64,000 nt of DNA from Pseudomonas sp. ICMP22404 (GCF_006227205.1 NZ_VCNG01000004.1:62001-126000); one strand, 5' to 3'; positions 29,301-40,251 are shown, counted from the first letter of the stretch. Notes: generated by a model not told the origin, from the letters alone. Translations and numbers: made by a program.

Positions 29301-30329
29301 CTACTTCCGCCCGAACGTCGAACGATAGCTGCCTGGCGGAACGCCGAAAAAATCCCGGAAACGCCGCTGAAAATGCGGGGAGCTGACAAAGCCCGTCGCC
29401 ACGGCGACCTCTGTCATCGATCGATTGGTCTGCTGGATGAGCTGGCGTGCCCGGGTCAGGCGCAACTCCAGGTAGTAACGCGTTGGGGTCGCGCCGAGAA
29501 AACTGCAGAAGCGCCGCTCCAGCTGGCGCTTGGAAATCTTCACGCAGGCCGCCAGTTCATCGATGGTCAATGGCTCTTCGATGTTCTGCCACATCAACTC
29601 CAACGCCAGCTTGAGGCTTTCCGGCAGCCTCGGGTCCGTCTCGACGAAGACGGGCGGCAAATCCGACGCATCGCCCGATTCGTCACACCGCAGAATTTCC
29701 TCGATGGCCCCCACCAGGGCCTCCCCTCCCGTCTGGCGGATCAGCTGGAGCATCATGCGCAGCGAACTGTTGGCACCGGCACAACTGACCCGTCCGCGAT
29801 CAACGACATAGGCCCGGCTCGATACCTTCACATGAGGGAAGACCTCCACCATCATCGCTCGGCTTTCCGGGTGAACGGCGCATTCGAAACCGTCCAGCAG
29901 GCTGGCGTCGGCAACGAAGAAAACCCCATTCCACAGCCCACCCAGTATCGCCCCCGACGCCGCATTGGCGCGCAGCTTGCGCCGCAGCAGGGGGACACCT
30001 TGCAGCTTTACACGAAAACCCCCGGCGACGATGAGAACGTCCTGGTTTTCCGGCAATTGCGCCAACTCGATGTCAGTGGAAATGACAATCCCCAGGTCAC
30101 TCGTCACCTGGCTCCCCGACACTCCGACCGTCAGAATCTCGTAGAGGGGCATGTCACACATCAGGTTGGCCGTTACCAGGGCATCCACCGCACCGGTGAA
30201 GGACATCATCGAGAAATTGTCCATCAATACGAACGCGACGCGGGTCGGCGCCTGATCCACCCCCGGCGAGCCGAGTGGCCGATAAGCCATGTTCTTGTTT
30301 TTAAGTACGCTCTCGAATGCGCTTGGCAT
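29301..30329 (-). CDS. GlxA-family AraC regulator (CdhR/GbdR-like)
   Basis: This is a 342-residue regulator with an N-terminal DJ-1/PfpI-like domain (VAFVLMDNFSMMSFTGAVDAL, VLIVAGGFRV) and a C-terminal AraC domain (DELAACVKISKRQLERRFCSFLGATPTRYY, VATGFVSSPHFQRRFRDFFG). The elbow cysteine is missing, replaced in ILGGLWNGVFFVADASLLDG, so this domain should bind a ligand rather than catalyse. It resembles regulators of carnitine and glycine-betaine use in pseudomonads; the exact ligand is unknown. It is divergent from the chemoreceptor gene. Confidence 0.87.
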   Translation of the reverse strand: MPSAFESVLKNKNMAYRPLGSPGVDQAPTRVAFVLMDNFSMMSFTGAVDALVTANLMCDMPLYEILTVGVSGSQVTSDLGIVISTDIELAQLPENQDVLIVAGGFRVKLQGVPLLRRKLRANAASGAILGGLWNGVFFVADASLLDGFECAVHPESRAMMVEVFPHVKVSSRAYVVDRGRVSCAGANSSLRMMLQLIRQTGGEALVGAIEEILRCDESGDASDLPPVFVETDPRLPESLKLALELMWQNIEEPLTIDELAACVKISKRQLERRFCSFLGATPTRYYLELRLTRARQLIQQTNRSMTEVAVATGFVSSPHFQRRFRDFFGVPPGSYRSTFGRK

Positions 30330-30579
30330 AGGGCCTCTTCCTGAAGACGATCAGACTTGCGCCACTCTCGCATCTCAGGCAAGCGGCCATGGTATGGGGA
30401 ACGTCGCTATCGTGTGGATTAGCGACGCGGGACGCCTTTAAGTACCTGCGGCTCTAAAGTCTGTTCGCCTTTAGTCGATAGGCTGAGAGTAGACATGGGC
30501 GCTTCCTTTCCAGCACTCGCAACTTACACCGCCATTGTTTCCGCCGACCCAACACTTATAAATACCCGCGGGAGAAGTC

Positions 30580-32523
30580 ATGAATATCAAACAGAAGCTG
30601 ACATGGGCGTTCGCGACCATCGCCTGCCTTCCGGTCGTCCTGGTGGCGGTGCTCGTCGTGCTGAACCTGCGCGAAGCGGCAAAAACCAACTTCCTCGACA
30701 GCAGCGGCCGGGAAATCCGGCAGATCGACAATGGCATGAAGACGTTCTTCGATGGCATCAGTCAGAACGTCGAATTCTTCGCCAAGGACCCGCGGATCGT
30801 GGCGGCAAAGGACCTGAAAAACTATTCCGCCGCCGACGCGGCACAAACGCCACTCCCTGAAACCAATAAACAGATCCTGGATATCTTCGACCGCTTCGCC
30901 AAGAGCCATCCGGCCACCGCCTATCTTTCCGTGGGCCTTGCCGATGGCGGCTATGCCAGCTGGCCGGATGACCCCAAGATCTCCAACTACGACCCACGCG
31001 TGCGCCCATGGTACAAGGCCGCCATCGCCTCGCCTGGCGTGACTGTGCGCACAGACGCCTATTACTGGGCGCCGGATGATATATCGCTGATCGGCATCGT
31101 TCACACGGTATCCGACGCTGCCGGCAAACTGGTGGGCGTCGTCGGCCTCGACGTGTCGCTCAAGCAACTGACCGAACTGGTCAAGAACATCAAGCTGGGC
31201 GAAAGCGGCTACCTCATCCTGGTCGAGGGGAACGGCAACGTACTGGTGGATGCCAGCGACGCCAAGCACAACTTCAAGCCTCTCGCCGACCTGGGCCCCA
31301 ACTATGCCGCGCTGGCCAAGAGCGGCGACGGCATGACCCAGGTCGAGATCGATGGCGTGTCCTACATGGTCAACATCGTCACCTCCAAGAGCCTGGGCTG
31401 GCGCTTCATCGGCCTGATCAAAAGCGACGAAGTCATGGCCGGGGCCTCCAGCCTGACCTGGTTGATCGCCATTATCGCAGCGGTATTGGCAGTGATCTTC
31501 GCGGTCGTTGGGGCAAGCTTCGCCAGCGTCATCGTGCGACCGATTCGCGGCGTTGCAAACGGCTTGCAGGAAATCGCCGAAGGTGAAGGCGACCTCACCC
31601 GTCAACTCTCCGTACAAGGCAAGGACGAAACGGCCACCCTGGCCAGCTGGTTCAACCAGTTCCTGGGCATGATTGCACAGTTGGTACAGCGAATCGGCAG
31701 TGCCTCCTCCGACTTGCAAAGCGCGGCGGCCGACACCAGCGAAGTCGCCACCAACATGAACGAAGCCGCCGGTCGCCAACGCCAGGCAGTGGAGCTGGTC
31801 AGCACCGCCTTCAATGAAATGGTCGCGACCGCCAACGAAGTGGCCCGCTCCTGCAGCCAGGCCGCCACCAGCGCGGACACCGGCTACCGTGATGTGCACG
31901 ATGGCCAGCATCACATCGGCGAAGCCACCGGCAGCGTGCTGAAACTGAGCGAAGACCTGCAGCAGTCGACCCAGACCATGCAGGCACTCGAGCAGGACAG
32001 CAAGAACATCAACACCATCCTCGACACCATCCGCTCGATTGCCGAGCAGACCAACCTGTTGGCCCTCAACGCCGCCATCGAAGCCGCGCGCGCCGGCGAC
32101 CAGGGTCGCGGATTCGCCGTCGTGGCCGATGAAGTACGGGCCCTGGCACGGCGCACCGCCGACTCCACCGGCGAGATCGACAGCCTGCTCGGTAATCTGG
32201 CCCGCCGCACCCAGGAAGTGACCCAGCAGATGCAGAACAGCCTGCTGGTGTCGCAAACCAGCGTGGAACGCATCCAACAGGCCCGCGACAGTTTCGACAA
32301 GATCCGCAACTCGGTGGACTCGATCCGCGACCAGAACACCCAGATCGCCACCGCCGCCGAGGAACAGCATCAGGTGGCCGAAGACATCAACCGGCACATC
32401 GCGCAGATCCATGCCGATGCGCAACTGGTCGAGGAGTTTGCCCACTCGGCGCAGACCGGTTCGGGCCGTTTGACGGACATTTCCGGTCAATTGAGGGGGC
32501 TGGTGGGGCGATTCAAGTTCTAA
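30580..32523 (+). CDS. Methyl-accepting chemotaxis protein with dCache sensor
   Basis: This is a 647-residue chemoreceptor. The first membrane helix spans residues ~9-30, a periplasmic dCache_1 domain ~35-285, the second helix ~290-315, a HAMP region follows, and the signalling hairpin tip [32 protein letters not shown] is near residues 490-520. In the sensor, Y137, R142, W144, Y145 and D191 keep the spacing of the amino-acid-binding dCache signature known from PctA-type receptors. This suggests an L-amino acid or related amine as ligand. It is divergent from the GlxA-type regulator and monocistronic. Confidence 0.93.
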   Translation: MNIKQKLTWAFATIACLPVVLVAVLVVLNLREAAKTNFLDSSGREIRQIDNGMKTFFDGISQNVEFFAKDPRIVAAKDLKNYSAADAAQTPLPETNKQILDIFDRFAKSHPATAYLSVGLADGGYASWPDDPKISNYDPRVRPWYKAAIASPGVTVRTDAYYWAPDDISLIGIVHTVSDAAGKLVGVVGLDVSLKQLTELVKNIKLGESGYLILVEGNGNVLVDASDAKHNFKPLADLGPNYAALAKSGDGMTQVEIDGVSYMVNIVTSKSLGWRFIGLIKSDEVMAGASSLTWLIAIIAAVLAVIFAVVGASFASVIVRPIRGVANGLQEIAEGEGDLTRQLSVQGKDETATLASWFNQFLGMIAQLVQRIGSASSDLQSAAADTSEVATNMNEAAGRQRQAVELVSTAFNEMVATANEVARSCSQAATSADTGYRDVHDGQHHIGEATGSVLKLSEDLQQSTQTMQALEQDSKNINTILDTIRSIAEQTNLLALNAAIEAARAGDQGRGFAVVADEVRALARRTADSTGEIDSLLGNLARRTQEVTQQMQNSLLVSQTSVERIQQARDSFDKIRNSVDSIRDQNTQIATAAEEQHQVAEDINRHIAQIHADAQLVEEFAHSAQTGSGRLTDISGQLRGLVGRFKF

Positions 32524-32622
32524 GCACGGTTGCCTGAATGAGCCAGGGACGGCTCAAAAGTCAAACTTGTTGCAACTTCCCAACCTCATTCAGGACAACG
32601 TGGCCAAAAGGGCACTGACGCT

Positions 32623-33885
32623 CTAAAAGTTGACGGTATAGCGAACAATGAGTCGGTTCTCGTTCGCGCTGTCAGCGTAAGTGGACCGATTTGTCGAGTT
32701 ACGCCATTGCACCGACATGCCTTTCGCCGGACCACTCTGGACGGCGTAGGTAATGTCGGTCATCCGCTCCCACTCCCGACCTTCACGCCCTTGCGCCCGT
32801 AACGCCGCTGCGCGTGCGCCAGCGAGCAAGGTGGGGGCGACATCTTCACCGTTCACATACTTGATGCCCAACGTCAGCCCGGGCACACCAATGGCGGCAA
32901 AGTCGAAATCATACCGGGCGAACCAGATGCGTTCGTTTGGCGCGGTGAACGTACTTGCCAGGGATTCGGCGAACAGATAGGTATCGGAGCCATTGACGAA
33001 GGCAAACGGTGTATCACCCCAGGCCTTCTGATATCCGCCCCCCAGGGTATGCCCTTTGAGGCTGTAGGCGAAATAACTGCTCAGCGTGCGATTGTCGACC
33101 TCGCCGAGCGCCTTATCACCCGTTTCCTTCGCATCAAACAGACGGATATCGGAGATCAAGGTGCCGGTAGTAAGCGGCTGGTTAAGCTTGAACCCGTAGT
33201 AGTTCGAGCGGTACAGGTTTTCAAGCTCGGCGGTGTGCAGGCTCAGCGTCAGCGTGGGCAACGCTTTGTAGTCGAAGGCGAGGTAGTTGTAATGATCGGC
33301 CTCAACCGCGCGATACCCCGTGGTCGTCAGGGACTCGAAGTCGGTCGAGTTTCGTTGCTTAACCGCGTTCACCCGAACGGCCGTGATCGTGACGGGATCC
33401 AAGTCATTGGAAACCAGCATCCCCCCTCTGAAAACTTGAGGCAACAGCCGACTATTATTGCTCCACAGCATGGGCATGAGAGGACTCAGCCCACCGATCC
33501 TGAGCTCGCTCCGACCGAGTCGGGCCTTGGCTGTAAGCGTCATTTTCCCGTACTCGTCTTCCACGTTGCGCTGCGAATCATATGGGAGCAGCCCTGAACC
33601 GGTGCGATCCGAGCTGGAATCCAACTTCACGCCCAGCAACCCGAGTGCGTCGACACCGAAGCCGACCCTGCCCTCGGTAAATCCCGATTGCAGATTGAGA
33701 ATGAAGCCTTGCGCCCACTCATCGCGTTTGGACTGGCTGGCGCCTTCATTTCTGTAATCGCGATTGTAATAAAAGTTCCGAAACTCCAGACTCCCCTTCG
33801 AGTCCCCCAGCAGATCAGCTGAAGCACTGGAAATCGTAGAGCATCCCCCAACAGCCACGACCAGTTGTTTGAACGTTATCGGCAT
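32623..33885 (-). CDS. OprD-family outer-membrane porin
   Basis: This is a 420-residue OprD/OccD-OccK family porin for small acids or basic amino acids. An N-terminal export signal ends near SASA, then [24 protein letters not shown], the classic OprD start. The protein closes with a beta strand ending in phenylalanine ([10 protein letters not shown]). ATG 33885 was preferred over GTG 33894 because AAAGGTG lies at the right distance. It lies 105 bases downstream of the acyl-CoA ligase gene on the same strand and probably admits the substrate of that pathway. Confidence 0.9.
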   Translation of the reverse strand: MPITFKQLVVAVGGCSTISSASADLLGDSKGSLEFRNFYYNRDYRNEGASQSKRDEWAQGFILNLQSGFTEGRVGFGVDALGLLGVKLDSSSDRTGSGLLPYDSQRNVEDEYGKMTLTAKARLGRSELRIGGLSPLMPMLWSNNSRLLPQVFRGGMLVSNDLDPVTITAVRVNAVKQRNSTDFESLTTTGYRAVEADHYNYLAFDYKALPTLTLSLHTAELENLYRSNYYGFKLNQPLTTGTLISDIRLFDAKETGDKALGEVDNRTLSSYFAYSLKGHTLGGGYQKAWGDTPFAFVNGSDTYLFAESLASTFTAPNERIWFARYDFDFAAIGVPGLTLGIKYVNGEDVAPTLLAGARAAALRAQGREGREWERMTDITYAVQSGPAKGMSVQWRNSTNRSTYADSANENRLIVRYTVNF

Positions 33886-33989
33886 GACAGGCACCTTTTA
33901 TTTTTGTTGTATGCATGAAGACCTACCGCCTGAATGTCGGGCAGTGTTTGTTATATCCAACCGTTACGGATTTCTTGCCAGCCGAGGAC

Positions 33990-35642
33990 TCAACCAGCCG
34001 ACGCCAGTCGAACAATCGCTTCCCGGCTTCCCGCTTGTTCGCGAAGAATGAATTTCTGGATTTTCCCGGTCGCCGTTTTCGGCAGTTCCATGAACACGAT
34101 CCTGCGCGGGCACTTGAACCGCGCCAGACGCTCCTGGCAGAAGGCAATCAATTGCGCTTCGTCAGGCGGCGTTGCGCCGGCCTTGAGTTCGATGAAGGCA
34201 CAGGGCACCTCGCCCCATTTGTCGTCGGGCTGAGCCACGACGGCCGCGTGCAATACGGCCGGGTGGCCATGCATCACGTCCTCGATTTCGATGGAAGAGA
34301 TATTCTCCCCGCCCGAGATGATCACGTCCTTGCAGCGATCAGTGATCTGCACATAACCATTCTCGTGCACGATTGCGACGTCGCCCGTGTGGAACCAACC
34401 GCCACCAAACGCCTTTTCATTGGCACGGGAATTTTTCAGATAGCCCATCATCACCGTATTGCCGCGCAGCAACAGTTCACCGGTGGTTTGGCCATCGTGC
34501 GGTACAGGTTCAAGGGTTTCGGTGTCAGCCACCATCAAGCCTTCGAATGCGGCTGCCCGCGCACCCTGGCGTACCCGAAGCGAACACTGCTCGGATGAAG
34601 GACGAGCAGACCAATCGTCCTGCCATACGCAACTGACCGGTGTGCCACAGACTTCGGTGATCCCGTATACGTGGTCGACATCGAAACCCAGGGAAGCGAC
34701 CGCGCTCAGTACCGCCGCGGGTGGCGCGGAACCGGCAGTCAATACGCGGACAGGTGACGCCAAGGGTGGCCGCTCCGTTGAGTTGGCAATCATTGCCATG
34801 ACAATGGGCGCGGCACAGAAATGATCGATCCCGTGTTGGTCGATGGCATCGAACACTGCCTCTGCAGAGACCTTGCGTAGGCACACGTGCGTACCCGCCG
34901 CCGCCGTGATCGCCCAGGTAAAACACCATCCGTTGGCATGAAACATCGGAAGCGTCCACAAATAGCGCGGCGCTCTGGATACCGGCCAGTTGGTGAGTTG
35001 CAGCAGGCTCATCAGGTACGTTCCCCGATGGCTGGCGACAACCCCCTTAGGGTCGCCGGTGGTGCCCGAGGTGTAATTGAGTGCGATGGGTTGCCATTCA
35101 TCAACCGGCCAAACGCCAGCAAACTCGGGATCGCCTTCATACAGCAGCGACTCATAATCGATCTCACCGATCGCTGAGCCCACAGGCGCCAAATGATCGT
35201 TGATATCGACGACTGTCGGGCGCTCCCCCAGCAGTTCGATAGCCGCCGCGGCCAGCGCGGAAAATTCGCGATCGACAAAAAGCAGCTTGCACTCCGCATG
35301 GCGGAGAATGAACGCCACGCCCTCTGCATCGAGCCGATAATTGACGCAGTACAGAACCGCGCCGGATAAAGGCACGCCGTAATGCGCTTCGAACATCGCG
35401 GGCGTGTTAGGCGACAGGATCGAAACGGTGTCGCCCGTCCCGATTCCCCTGGCAACCAGCGCAGAGGCGAGGCGAAAGGCGCGGTCGCGGGTTTCAGACC
35501 AGGTTCTTCGCAGATCGCCATGAATGACCGCCACTCGGCCCGGGTGCACCAGCGCCGCACGGTCCAGGAACCCGAGCGGTGTGAGAGGCAGATGATTCGC
35601 AGGATTTCGGTCGAGACCGTACTCATAGGCTTCACGACTCAT
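33990..35642 (-). CDS. AMP-forming acyl-CoA ligase
   Basis: This is a 550-residue ANL-superfamily acid:CoA ligase of the branch that includes medium-chain and methylmercaptopropionate (DmdB-like) ligases. The A3 motif NYTSGTTGDPKGV lies near residue 190, YGITEVCG near 330, WFHTGDVA near 425, and the C-terminal catalytic lysine is in PKTATGKIQK near 525. It should activate an organic acid to its CoA thioester with ATP. It overlaps the nitroreductase gene by 4 bases. The acid is not identifiable from sequence. Confidence 0.9.
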   Translation of the reverse strand: MSREAYEYGLDRNPANHLPLTPLGFLDRAALVHPGRVAVIHGDLRRTWSETRDRAFRLASALVARGIGTGDTVSILSPNTPAMFEAHYGVPLSGAVLYCVNYRLDAEGVAFILRHAECKLLFVDREFSALAAAAIELLGERPTVVDINDHLAPVGSAIGEIDYESLLYEGDPEFAGVWPVDEWQPIALNYTSGTTGDPKGVVASHRGTYLMSLLQLTNWPVSRAPRYLWTLPMFHANGWCFTWAITAAAGTHVCLRKVSAEAVFDAIDQHGIDHFCAAPIVMAMIANSTERPPLASPVRVLTAGSAPPAAVLSAVASLGFDVDHVYGITEVCGTPVSCVWQDDWSARPSSEQCSLRVRQGARAAAFEGLMVADTETLEPVPHDGQTTGELLLRGNTVMMGYLKNSRANEKAFGGGWFHTGDVAIVHENGYVQITDRCKDVIISGGENISSIEIEDVMHGHPAVLHAAVVAQPDDKWGEVPCAFIELKAGATPPDEAQLIAFCQERLARFKCPRRIVFMELPKTATGKIQKFILREQAGSREAIVRLASAG

Positions 35643-36379
35643 ACCATTGACTCCTTATTATTGTGATGGAACGTTGCAAACGCGCTCACCGGCTCTCGAT
35701 CGGTCACCAGGCTGTTTTCCAGGCTGGACTCGTCCGCATAGCCAAGGCTCATGCCGCACACCAGCATCTGATCGGAGGGGATACCGAGTAACTCGGCGAT
35801 CACTTGGTGATACTTCAAGAAGGCGGCTTGGGGACAGGTGTGCAGCCCTCTGCCACGGGCCGCTACCATCACGCTTTGCAGGAACATGCCATAGTCGAGC
35901 AGGCTGCCTTTCTGAAGCACCCGATCGATGGTGAACAACAGGCCCACCGGCGCATCGAAAAACCGATAATTGCGGCCGTGCTGCTGATGCATGCGTTGCT
36001 TGTCACCCTTTTCGATACCCAACAGGCCATACAACTCCCAACCCACCTGCCTCTTCCTGTCGATATAAGGGGTGATCCATTGGCGAGGGTAATACTCGTA
36101 GGCATCTTCAAGGCCAAGGCTCAGCGTCGGATCGTTATCCAGCTGGGTGATGACCTGGGACAACTGATCCTTGACCTCCCCCGTTACCACATGGACCCGC
36201 CATGGCTGCATGTTCACACCGGTGGGGCAGAAACGAGCGATGTCGAGGATTGCTTCGACCTCCTCGAGCGGCACCGGGGTTGGCAAATAGGCCCTCATGC
36301 TACGACGCGTGGTGATCGCCCAATCCACCGTTCGACTCAGCAATTCAGGCGAGAGTGGAGGTTGTGATAAGCGGTTCAT
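35639..36379 (-). CDS. Nitroreductase-family FMN oxidoreductase
   Basis: This is a 246-residue nitroreductase-fold flavoprotein. The FMN phosphate-binding part TTRRSMRAYLPTPVPLEEVEAIL is at residues ~23-45, ARFCPTGVNMQPWRVHVV follows, and GRGLHTCPQAAF is near residue 178. Its translational coupling to the acyl-CoA ligase suggests a redox step on the same substrate, for instance reducing a double bond or a nitro group, but this cannot be settled from sequence. Confidence 0.87.
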   Translation of the reverse strand: MNRLSQPPLSPELLSRTVDWAITTRRSMRAYLPTPVPLEEVEAILDIARFCPTGVNMQPWRVHVVTGEVKDQLSQVITQLDNDPTLSLGLEDAYEYYPRQWITPYIDRKRQVGWELYGLLGIEKGDKQRMHQQHGRNYRFFDAPVGLLFTIDRVLQKGSLLDYGMFLQSVMVAARGRGLHTCPQAAFLKYHQVIAELLGIPSDQMLVCGMSLGYADESSLENSLVTDREPVSAFATFHHNNKESMV

Positions 36380-36430
36380 GCTCTTGTCCCATGGATAACG
36401 AATTCACAAAAAAACGCTGGCGTTCAGCTG

Positions 36431-37774
36431 TCAGCCAGCCAGCGCGGTGGCCTTTCGCACGCGGACCGAATCGGCGCGGGTCTGATTGATCAGGGAAACG
36501 GCGGCGGCGCCAATGAGGCCGGCCAGGCTGATTGCCATGAAGTTCTGTTCGAGGGGTAGTTTGATCGACACCAACCAACCGATGAGAATCGGCGCGACGA
36601 TAGCCCCGACCCGGCCAACCCCGGAGGCGAACCCAACGCCGGTGGAACGAATGGTCGAGGGGTAGAAATCCCCCGCATAGGCATACGCCAGAAGCTGCGT
36701 GCCCAGGGTCGATGCACCGACGATGAACACGACTGCAACTAACAGGCTCGTGGACCGGGTGTATCCCAGCACCGTCAACGCGATTGCGCCGATCAGATAA
36801 AACGCGACCAGCACATGCTTGATGTTCAGCTTGTCGCTGAGCCAACCGCCCCCGAGCGCGCCCGCTATCGCCCCCAGGTTGAAGACGATGACGAAGTTCA
36901 GCGCAGACCCGAGGCTGAATCCGGCCATGGCCATCAACTTGGTAAGCCAGGAATTGAGGGCGTAGACCATGAACAGGCCAGTCATGAAAGCCGCCCAGAT
37001 CATCACGGTGCTGAACCCACGGCCGTCTCGAAAGAGATTTCGAACCGGCGCGTCCTGCTTGTCCAATACCTGCGCATTGCCGGTCATGACCGCGTTATCG
37101 CTCATCACCAGACTCGGATCGATTCTCCGGGCGATTGCACGCAGCTCGTCCTGGCGCCCCTTCTTGAGCAGATTGCCGATGGACTCGGGCATGGTCTTCA
37201 AGATGAAGGGGATCAAGAACACCGGCAGGCCCGCTACATAGAAAACCGACTGCCAGCCATGGCTTTCGATGAGTTGCTTGGCGGTCAGAGCCACCAGAAT
37301 GCCCCCGACCGAATAACCTGCGAACACCAACGTCACCATGCGGGTACGTAGCTTGATTGGAGAGAACTCGCCCATTTGCGCCGTACAGATCGGCAGGACA
37401 CCGCCAATACCAAGCCCGGCGATGAACCGCGCGATGCTGAAACTGATCGGATCGCTCGTGAGGCCCGCCGCGGAGGTAAAAAAGCTGAACAGCGCCACGC
37501 AAATGGCGACCATCTTCGGTCGACCGATGCGGTCTGCCAGCGTCCCGAGAAAGATTGCGCCGAGCATTGTCCCGAACAGTGCGGAACCGGCCATGACACC
37601 GGCGCTGGTCGGATCAATGTTCATGTCCGTCATGATGGCGGGCAGCGCGGCGCCCACGACAGCGAGGTCATACCCATCGATAATCAGAATGAGCACGCAC
37701 CAGAACAGGATAAGGCCATGGAAGCGATTGAACTTTGAGTCGCCCGTGAGGGCATAGACATTTACCGACTGCAT
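36431..37774 (-). CDS. MFS transporter, aromatic acid:H+ symporter (AAHS) type
   Basis: This is a 447-residue major facilitator with 12 hydrophobic helices. The AAHS signature IIDGYDLAVVGAALPAI in helix 1 and the GTLADRIGRPKMVAI loop between helices 2 and 3 are clear. Relatives import benzoate, protocatechuate or hydroxyphenylpropionate. It is the first gene of the minus-strand run MFS-nitroreductase-ligase-OprD, so it likely imports the acid which the ligase activates. Confidence 0.91.
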   Translation of the reverse strand: MQSVNVYALTGDSKFNRFHGLILFWCVLILIIDGYDLAVVGAALPAIMTDMNIDPTSAGVMAGSALFGTMLGAIFLGTLADRIGRPKMVAICVALFSFFTSAAGLTSDPISFSIARFIAGLGIGGVLPICTAQMGEFSPIKLRTRMVTLVFAGYSVGGILVALTAKQLIESHGWQSVFYVAGLPVFLIPFILKTMPESIGNLLKKGRQDELRAIARRIDPSLVMSDNAVMTGNAQVLDKQDAPVRNLFRDGRGFSTVMIWAAFMTGLFMVYALNSWLTKLMAMAGFSLGSALNFVIVFNLGAIAGALGGGWLSDKLNIKHVLVAFYLIGAIALTVLGYTRSTSLLVAVVFIVGASTLGTQLLAYAYAGDFYPSTIRSTGVGFASGVGRVGAIVAPILIGWLVSIKLPLEQNFMAISLAGLIGAAAVSLINQTRADSVRVRKATALAG

Positions 37775-38146
37775 AGGATGTCTCCTTCGATCTTGTTCTT
37801 ATTGGAGAAGTGCACAGGGGTCACCAATCTGATGGGCTACCTGTGGCTCATCCTAGAATTCAAAATGAAGTTGGCCCATGCCCGGGGACATCGTTGTGAC
37901 TGACCGTTCCGGGCACTGCCTGGCGTTGGCCTGTCCAACTTGACTGTTGGTGATCTGACGCCACGCCGCGTTGGCCCCTGGGTGTCCAAACAAGTCACGG
38001 CAGTTGAACTTTTTCACCCTTGCCAGCGACTGCGAAGGTTGCCGAACATGACGCCGTGTCTTGCCTGGCGACCCATCGCCCTACCGCTCATGTCCTGACC
38101 TCATCTTCAGCCGTCTTGCATGAACAGCTCATGCAATGGAGTGCTT
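37775..38146. other. Divergent intergenic region, MFS / CoA-transferase-like gene
   Basis: These 372 bases separate two divergent catabolic genes and should hold both promoters. Apart from a cccgggg-containing stretch near 37880 and short imperfect inverted repeats, no operator, RNA gene or reading frame can be supported. Confidence 0.5.
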
Positions 38147-39238
38147 ATGCCCGACGAAACAGTGAAGCGCCAAGGTCCCCTGGTGGGACTGCGAGTGATC
38201 GAGTTCGCAGGCATTGGTCCTGGTCCACACTGCGCGATGCTCTTCGCGGACATGGGCGCGCAGGTCATACGCATTGAGCGTGAAGGTGGAAATGGATGGC
38301 CGAACCCGGTCGTCGACAGGGGCCGCAAGCACATCACGCTGGATATCCGAAGTGAAAGCGGGGTCGAGGAATCCCTGGCCCTGATCGAAGACGCGGACGT
38401 GCTCATCGAAGGCTTTCGTCCTGGGGTGATGGAGCGCCTGGGACTGGGCCCCCTGGAAGCCACTGCACGTAATCCGCGATTGATCTATGGGCGAATGACG
38501 GGATGGGGGCAAACCGGGCCACTCGCCCAACGCGCTGGCCATGACATCAACTACCTTGCCCTCACCGGCGCGTTGGCGGCGATCGGCACTGCGCAAGGTA
38601 ACGCTCTGCCTCCTCTGAATCTGGTCGGAGACTTCGGTGGCGGTTCCATGTTCCTGGCCTTCGGCATTTTAGCGGCGCTGTGGGAACGTGAACGTTCGGG
38701 TAAAGGCCAGGTGGTGGACGCCGCGATCATCGACGGCGTGTCTTCCATGATGACCTTCTTTGCCGGGCTGTTGCCCAGCGGCGCGATCAGCCTGGAACGG
38801 GATCGGAACCTGCTGTCAGGCGCCGCGCCTCATTATCGCTGCTACACCTGTTCGGACGGTCGGGAGATTTCCGTGGGTCCTCTTGAGCCGCGGTTCTTTG
38901 CCGAGTTGATGGCGCTGATCGACGCGCCGCCCGGGGTCCGGTCCGGTTGCGAAGATCCAGACAAATGGGCCGAGCAAAGCGAACAGCTGGCCCGCCTGTT
39001 TGCGACACGCACTCGAGCACAATGGTGTTCGCTGCTTGAAGGCCGCGACGCCTGCTTTGCGCCCGTGCTGACGCTTGCAGAGGCCGCCGAGCACCCGCAG
39101 ATGCGGGCCAGAGGCGTTTATCAAGAGGCCGACGGTGTGTTGCAAGCAGCGCCCGCGCCGCGATTTTCGCGTACCCCGGGCGCGGTACAGGAAAACATCT
39201 CGAATGCTGGGGGATGGGACTGGCCCAACGCTCACTAG
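38147..39238 (+). CDS. CaiB/BaiF family protein, alpha-methylacyl-CoA racemase-like
   Basis: This 363-residue family III CoA-transferase-fold protein is most like alpha-methylacyl-CoA racemase. The racemase catalytic pair is present: H132 in RAGHDINYLALTGAL and D162 in LVGDFGGGSMFLAFG. The 30-residue spacing equals that of the mycobacterial enzyme (H126/D156). ATG 38147 has a GGAG site and is preferred over an in-frame codon at 38120. It implies an alpha-methyl-branched acyl-CoA in this pathway. Its stop codon overlaps that of the convergent AraC gene. Confidence 0.89.
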   Translation: MPDETVKRQGPLVGLRVIEFAGIGPGPHCAMLFADMGAQVIRIEREGGNGWPNPVVDRGRKHITLDIRSESGVEESLALIEDADVLIEGFRPGVMERLGLGPLEATARNPRLIYGRMTGWGQTGPLAQRAGHDINYLALTGALAAIGTAQGNALPPLNLVGDFGGGSMFLAFGILAALWERERSGKGQVVDAAIIDGVSSMMTFFAGLLPSGAISLERDRNLLSGAAPHYRCYTCSDGREISVGPLEPRFFAELMALIDAPPGVRSGCEDPDKWAEQSEQLARLFATRTRAQWCSLLEGRDACFAPVLTLAEAAEHPQMRARGVYQEADGVLQAAPAPRFSRTPGAVQENISNAGGWDWPNAH

Positions 39239-40251
39239 GAGACGGCGGGGTTACTGCGATACACCCCAGGGCTGACGCCGGTCCACTTCTTGAAAGCGCG
39301 GTGGAACGCACTGGTCTCCTGGAATCCGGTGAGCGCCGCTACATCGCTGACACTCAGCTCAGCCTGGCTCAACAGATTGATCGCCATGTCCCGTCGCAGA
39401 TCGTCCTTCAGGCGTTGATAGCTGGCACCCTCGGCCTGGAGACGGCGCTGGAACGTCGAGCTTGAGATCCGCAGGTCCTTGGCGATCGCATCCAACTCCG
39501 GCCAATCGTCAGGGCTTTGTTCCCGCAGTCGATGTCGAATCAAGGCACTCAGGCTTTCGTCGTTGCGATACTTCACTAACAGATTGGCCGGCGCCTCTCG
39601 AAGAAAGGCCGACAGGTGGCTGCTGTTCTGGGCAATTCTCAGGTCTAGGAAACTCCGGTCAAAGCGAACCCAGGTCGTCGCCGAACCGTATTCAATGTCC
39701 GCACAAAACCGCATCCGATAATCACTGTCGTCCTCTGGACGGGCGGGTCGAAAGCGCACTTCCTGCAGCGCAATTCTCCTATTGGCCAACCAACACAGCA
39801 GGCCATGTACCAGGATCAGCCACGTGCCATAGGCGTACAGGCGGCGTTCGATTCCATGGTCATGAATGACGATCCGCGCGTCGTCTCCCTCGATCTCCAG
39901 CGTCCCGTAAATATCATCGAGGATACTTCGAAGAAAAGTAAGGATGCGCTGTAACGCCTGTTCCAGGGAGCGGCATCCGATGACCGCATGACACATCAGT
40001 TGGAAGCTTCCCCGGCGCATCGGATGACTATCGATGCCGAAGAACTCGTCATCCAACTGGTCTGACAAGGCGATCCACAGACGTGAAAAAGCAGACGCCT
40101 CGACACGTGCCTGTGGCGCATTCAGAAGCTCGGGATCAATACGGGCGAACTGCAGAATCGGCTGCACATCCAGGCCACGTCGAATCGCCCCGGACAACGC
40201 TTCATGCACCAAACCGATTGACGTGGTTCCCTTGTATTGAGCCTGTATCAT
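39235..40251 (-). CDS. AraC-family regulator with N-terminal arabinose-binding-like domain
   Basis: This is a 338-residue regulator of the OruR/ArgR-like AraC branch. A long N-terminal ligand domain (about 1-200) precedes the C-terminal helix-turn-helix pair (AIAKDLRISSSTFQRRLQAEGASYQRLKDDLRR, VSDVAALTGFQETSAFHRAFKKWTG). ATG 40251, preceded by GGAGAAG, was chosen over codons further upstream. It is divergent from the MaoC gene and convergent with the racemase gene, and so is the best candidate for controlling this catabolic block. Confidence 0.9.
   Translation of the reverse strand: MIQAQYKGTTSIGLVHEALSGAIRRGLDVQPILQFARIDPELLNAPQARVEASAFSRLWIALSDQLDDEFFGIDSHPMRRGSFQLMCHAVIGCRSLEQALQRILTFLRSILDDIYGTLEIEGDDARIVIHDHGIERRLYAYGTWLILVHGLLCWLANRRIALQEVRFRPARPEDDSDYRMRFCADIEYGSATTWVRFDRSFLDLRIAQNSSHLSAFLREAPANLLVKYRNDESLSALIRHRLREQSPDDWPELDAIAKDLRISSSTFQRRLQAEGASYQRLKDDLRRDMAINLLSQAELSVSDVAALTGFQETSAFHRAFKKWTGVSPGVYRSNPAVS

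Noticed and set aside
30556..32490. A 644-codon minus-strand frame
   Set aside because: It mirrors the chemoreceptor gene exactly and shows shadow composition only.
32539..32556. Terminator after the chemoreceptor gene
   Set aside because: tgagcc/ggctca is only a 6-bp stem without a T run in that direction; too weak to list.
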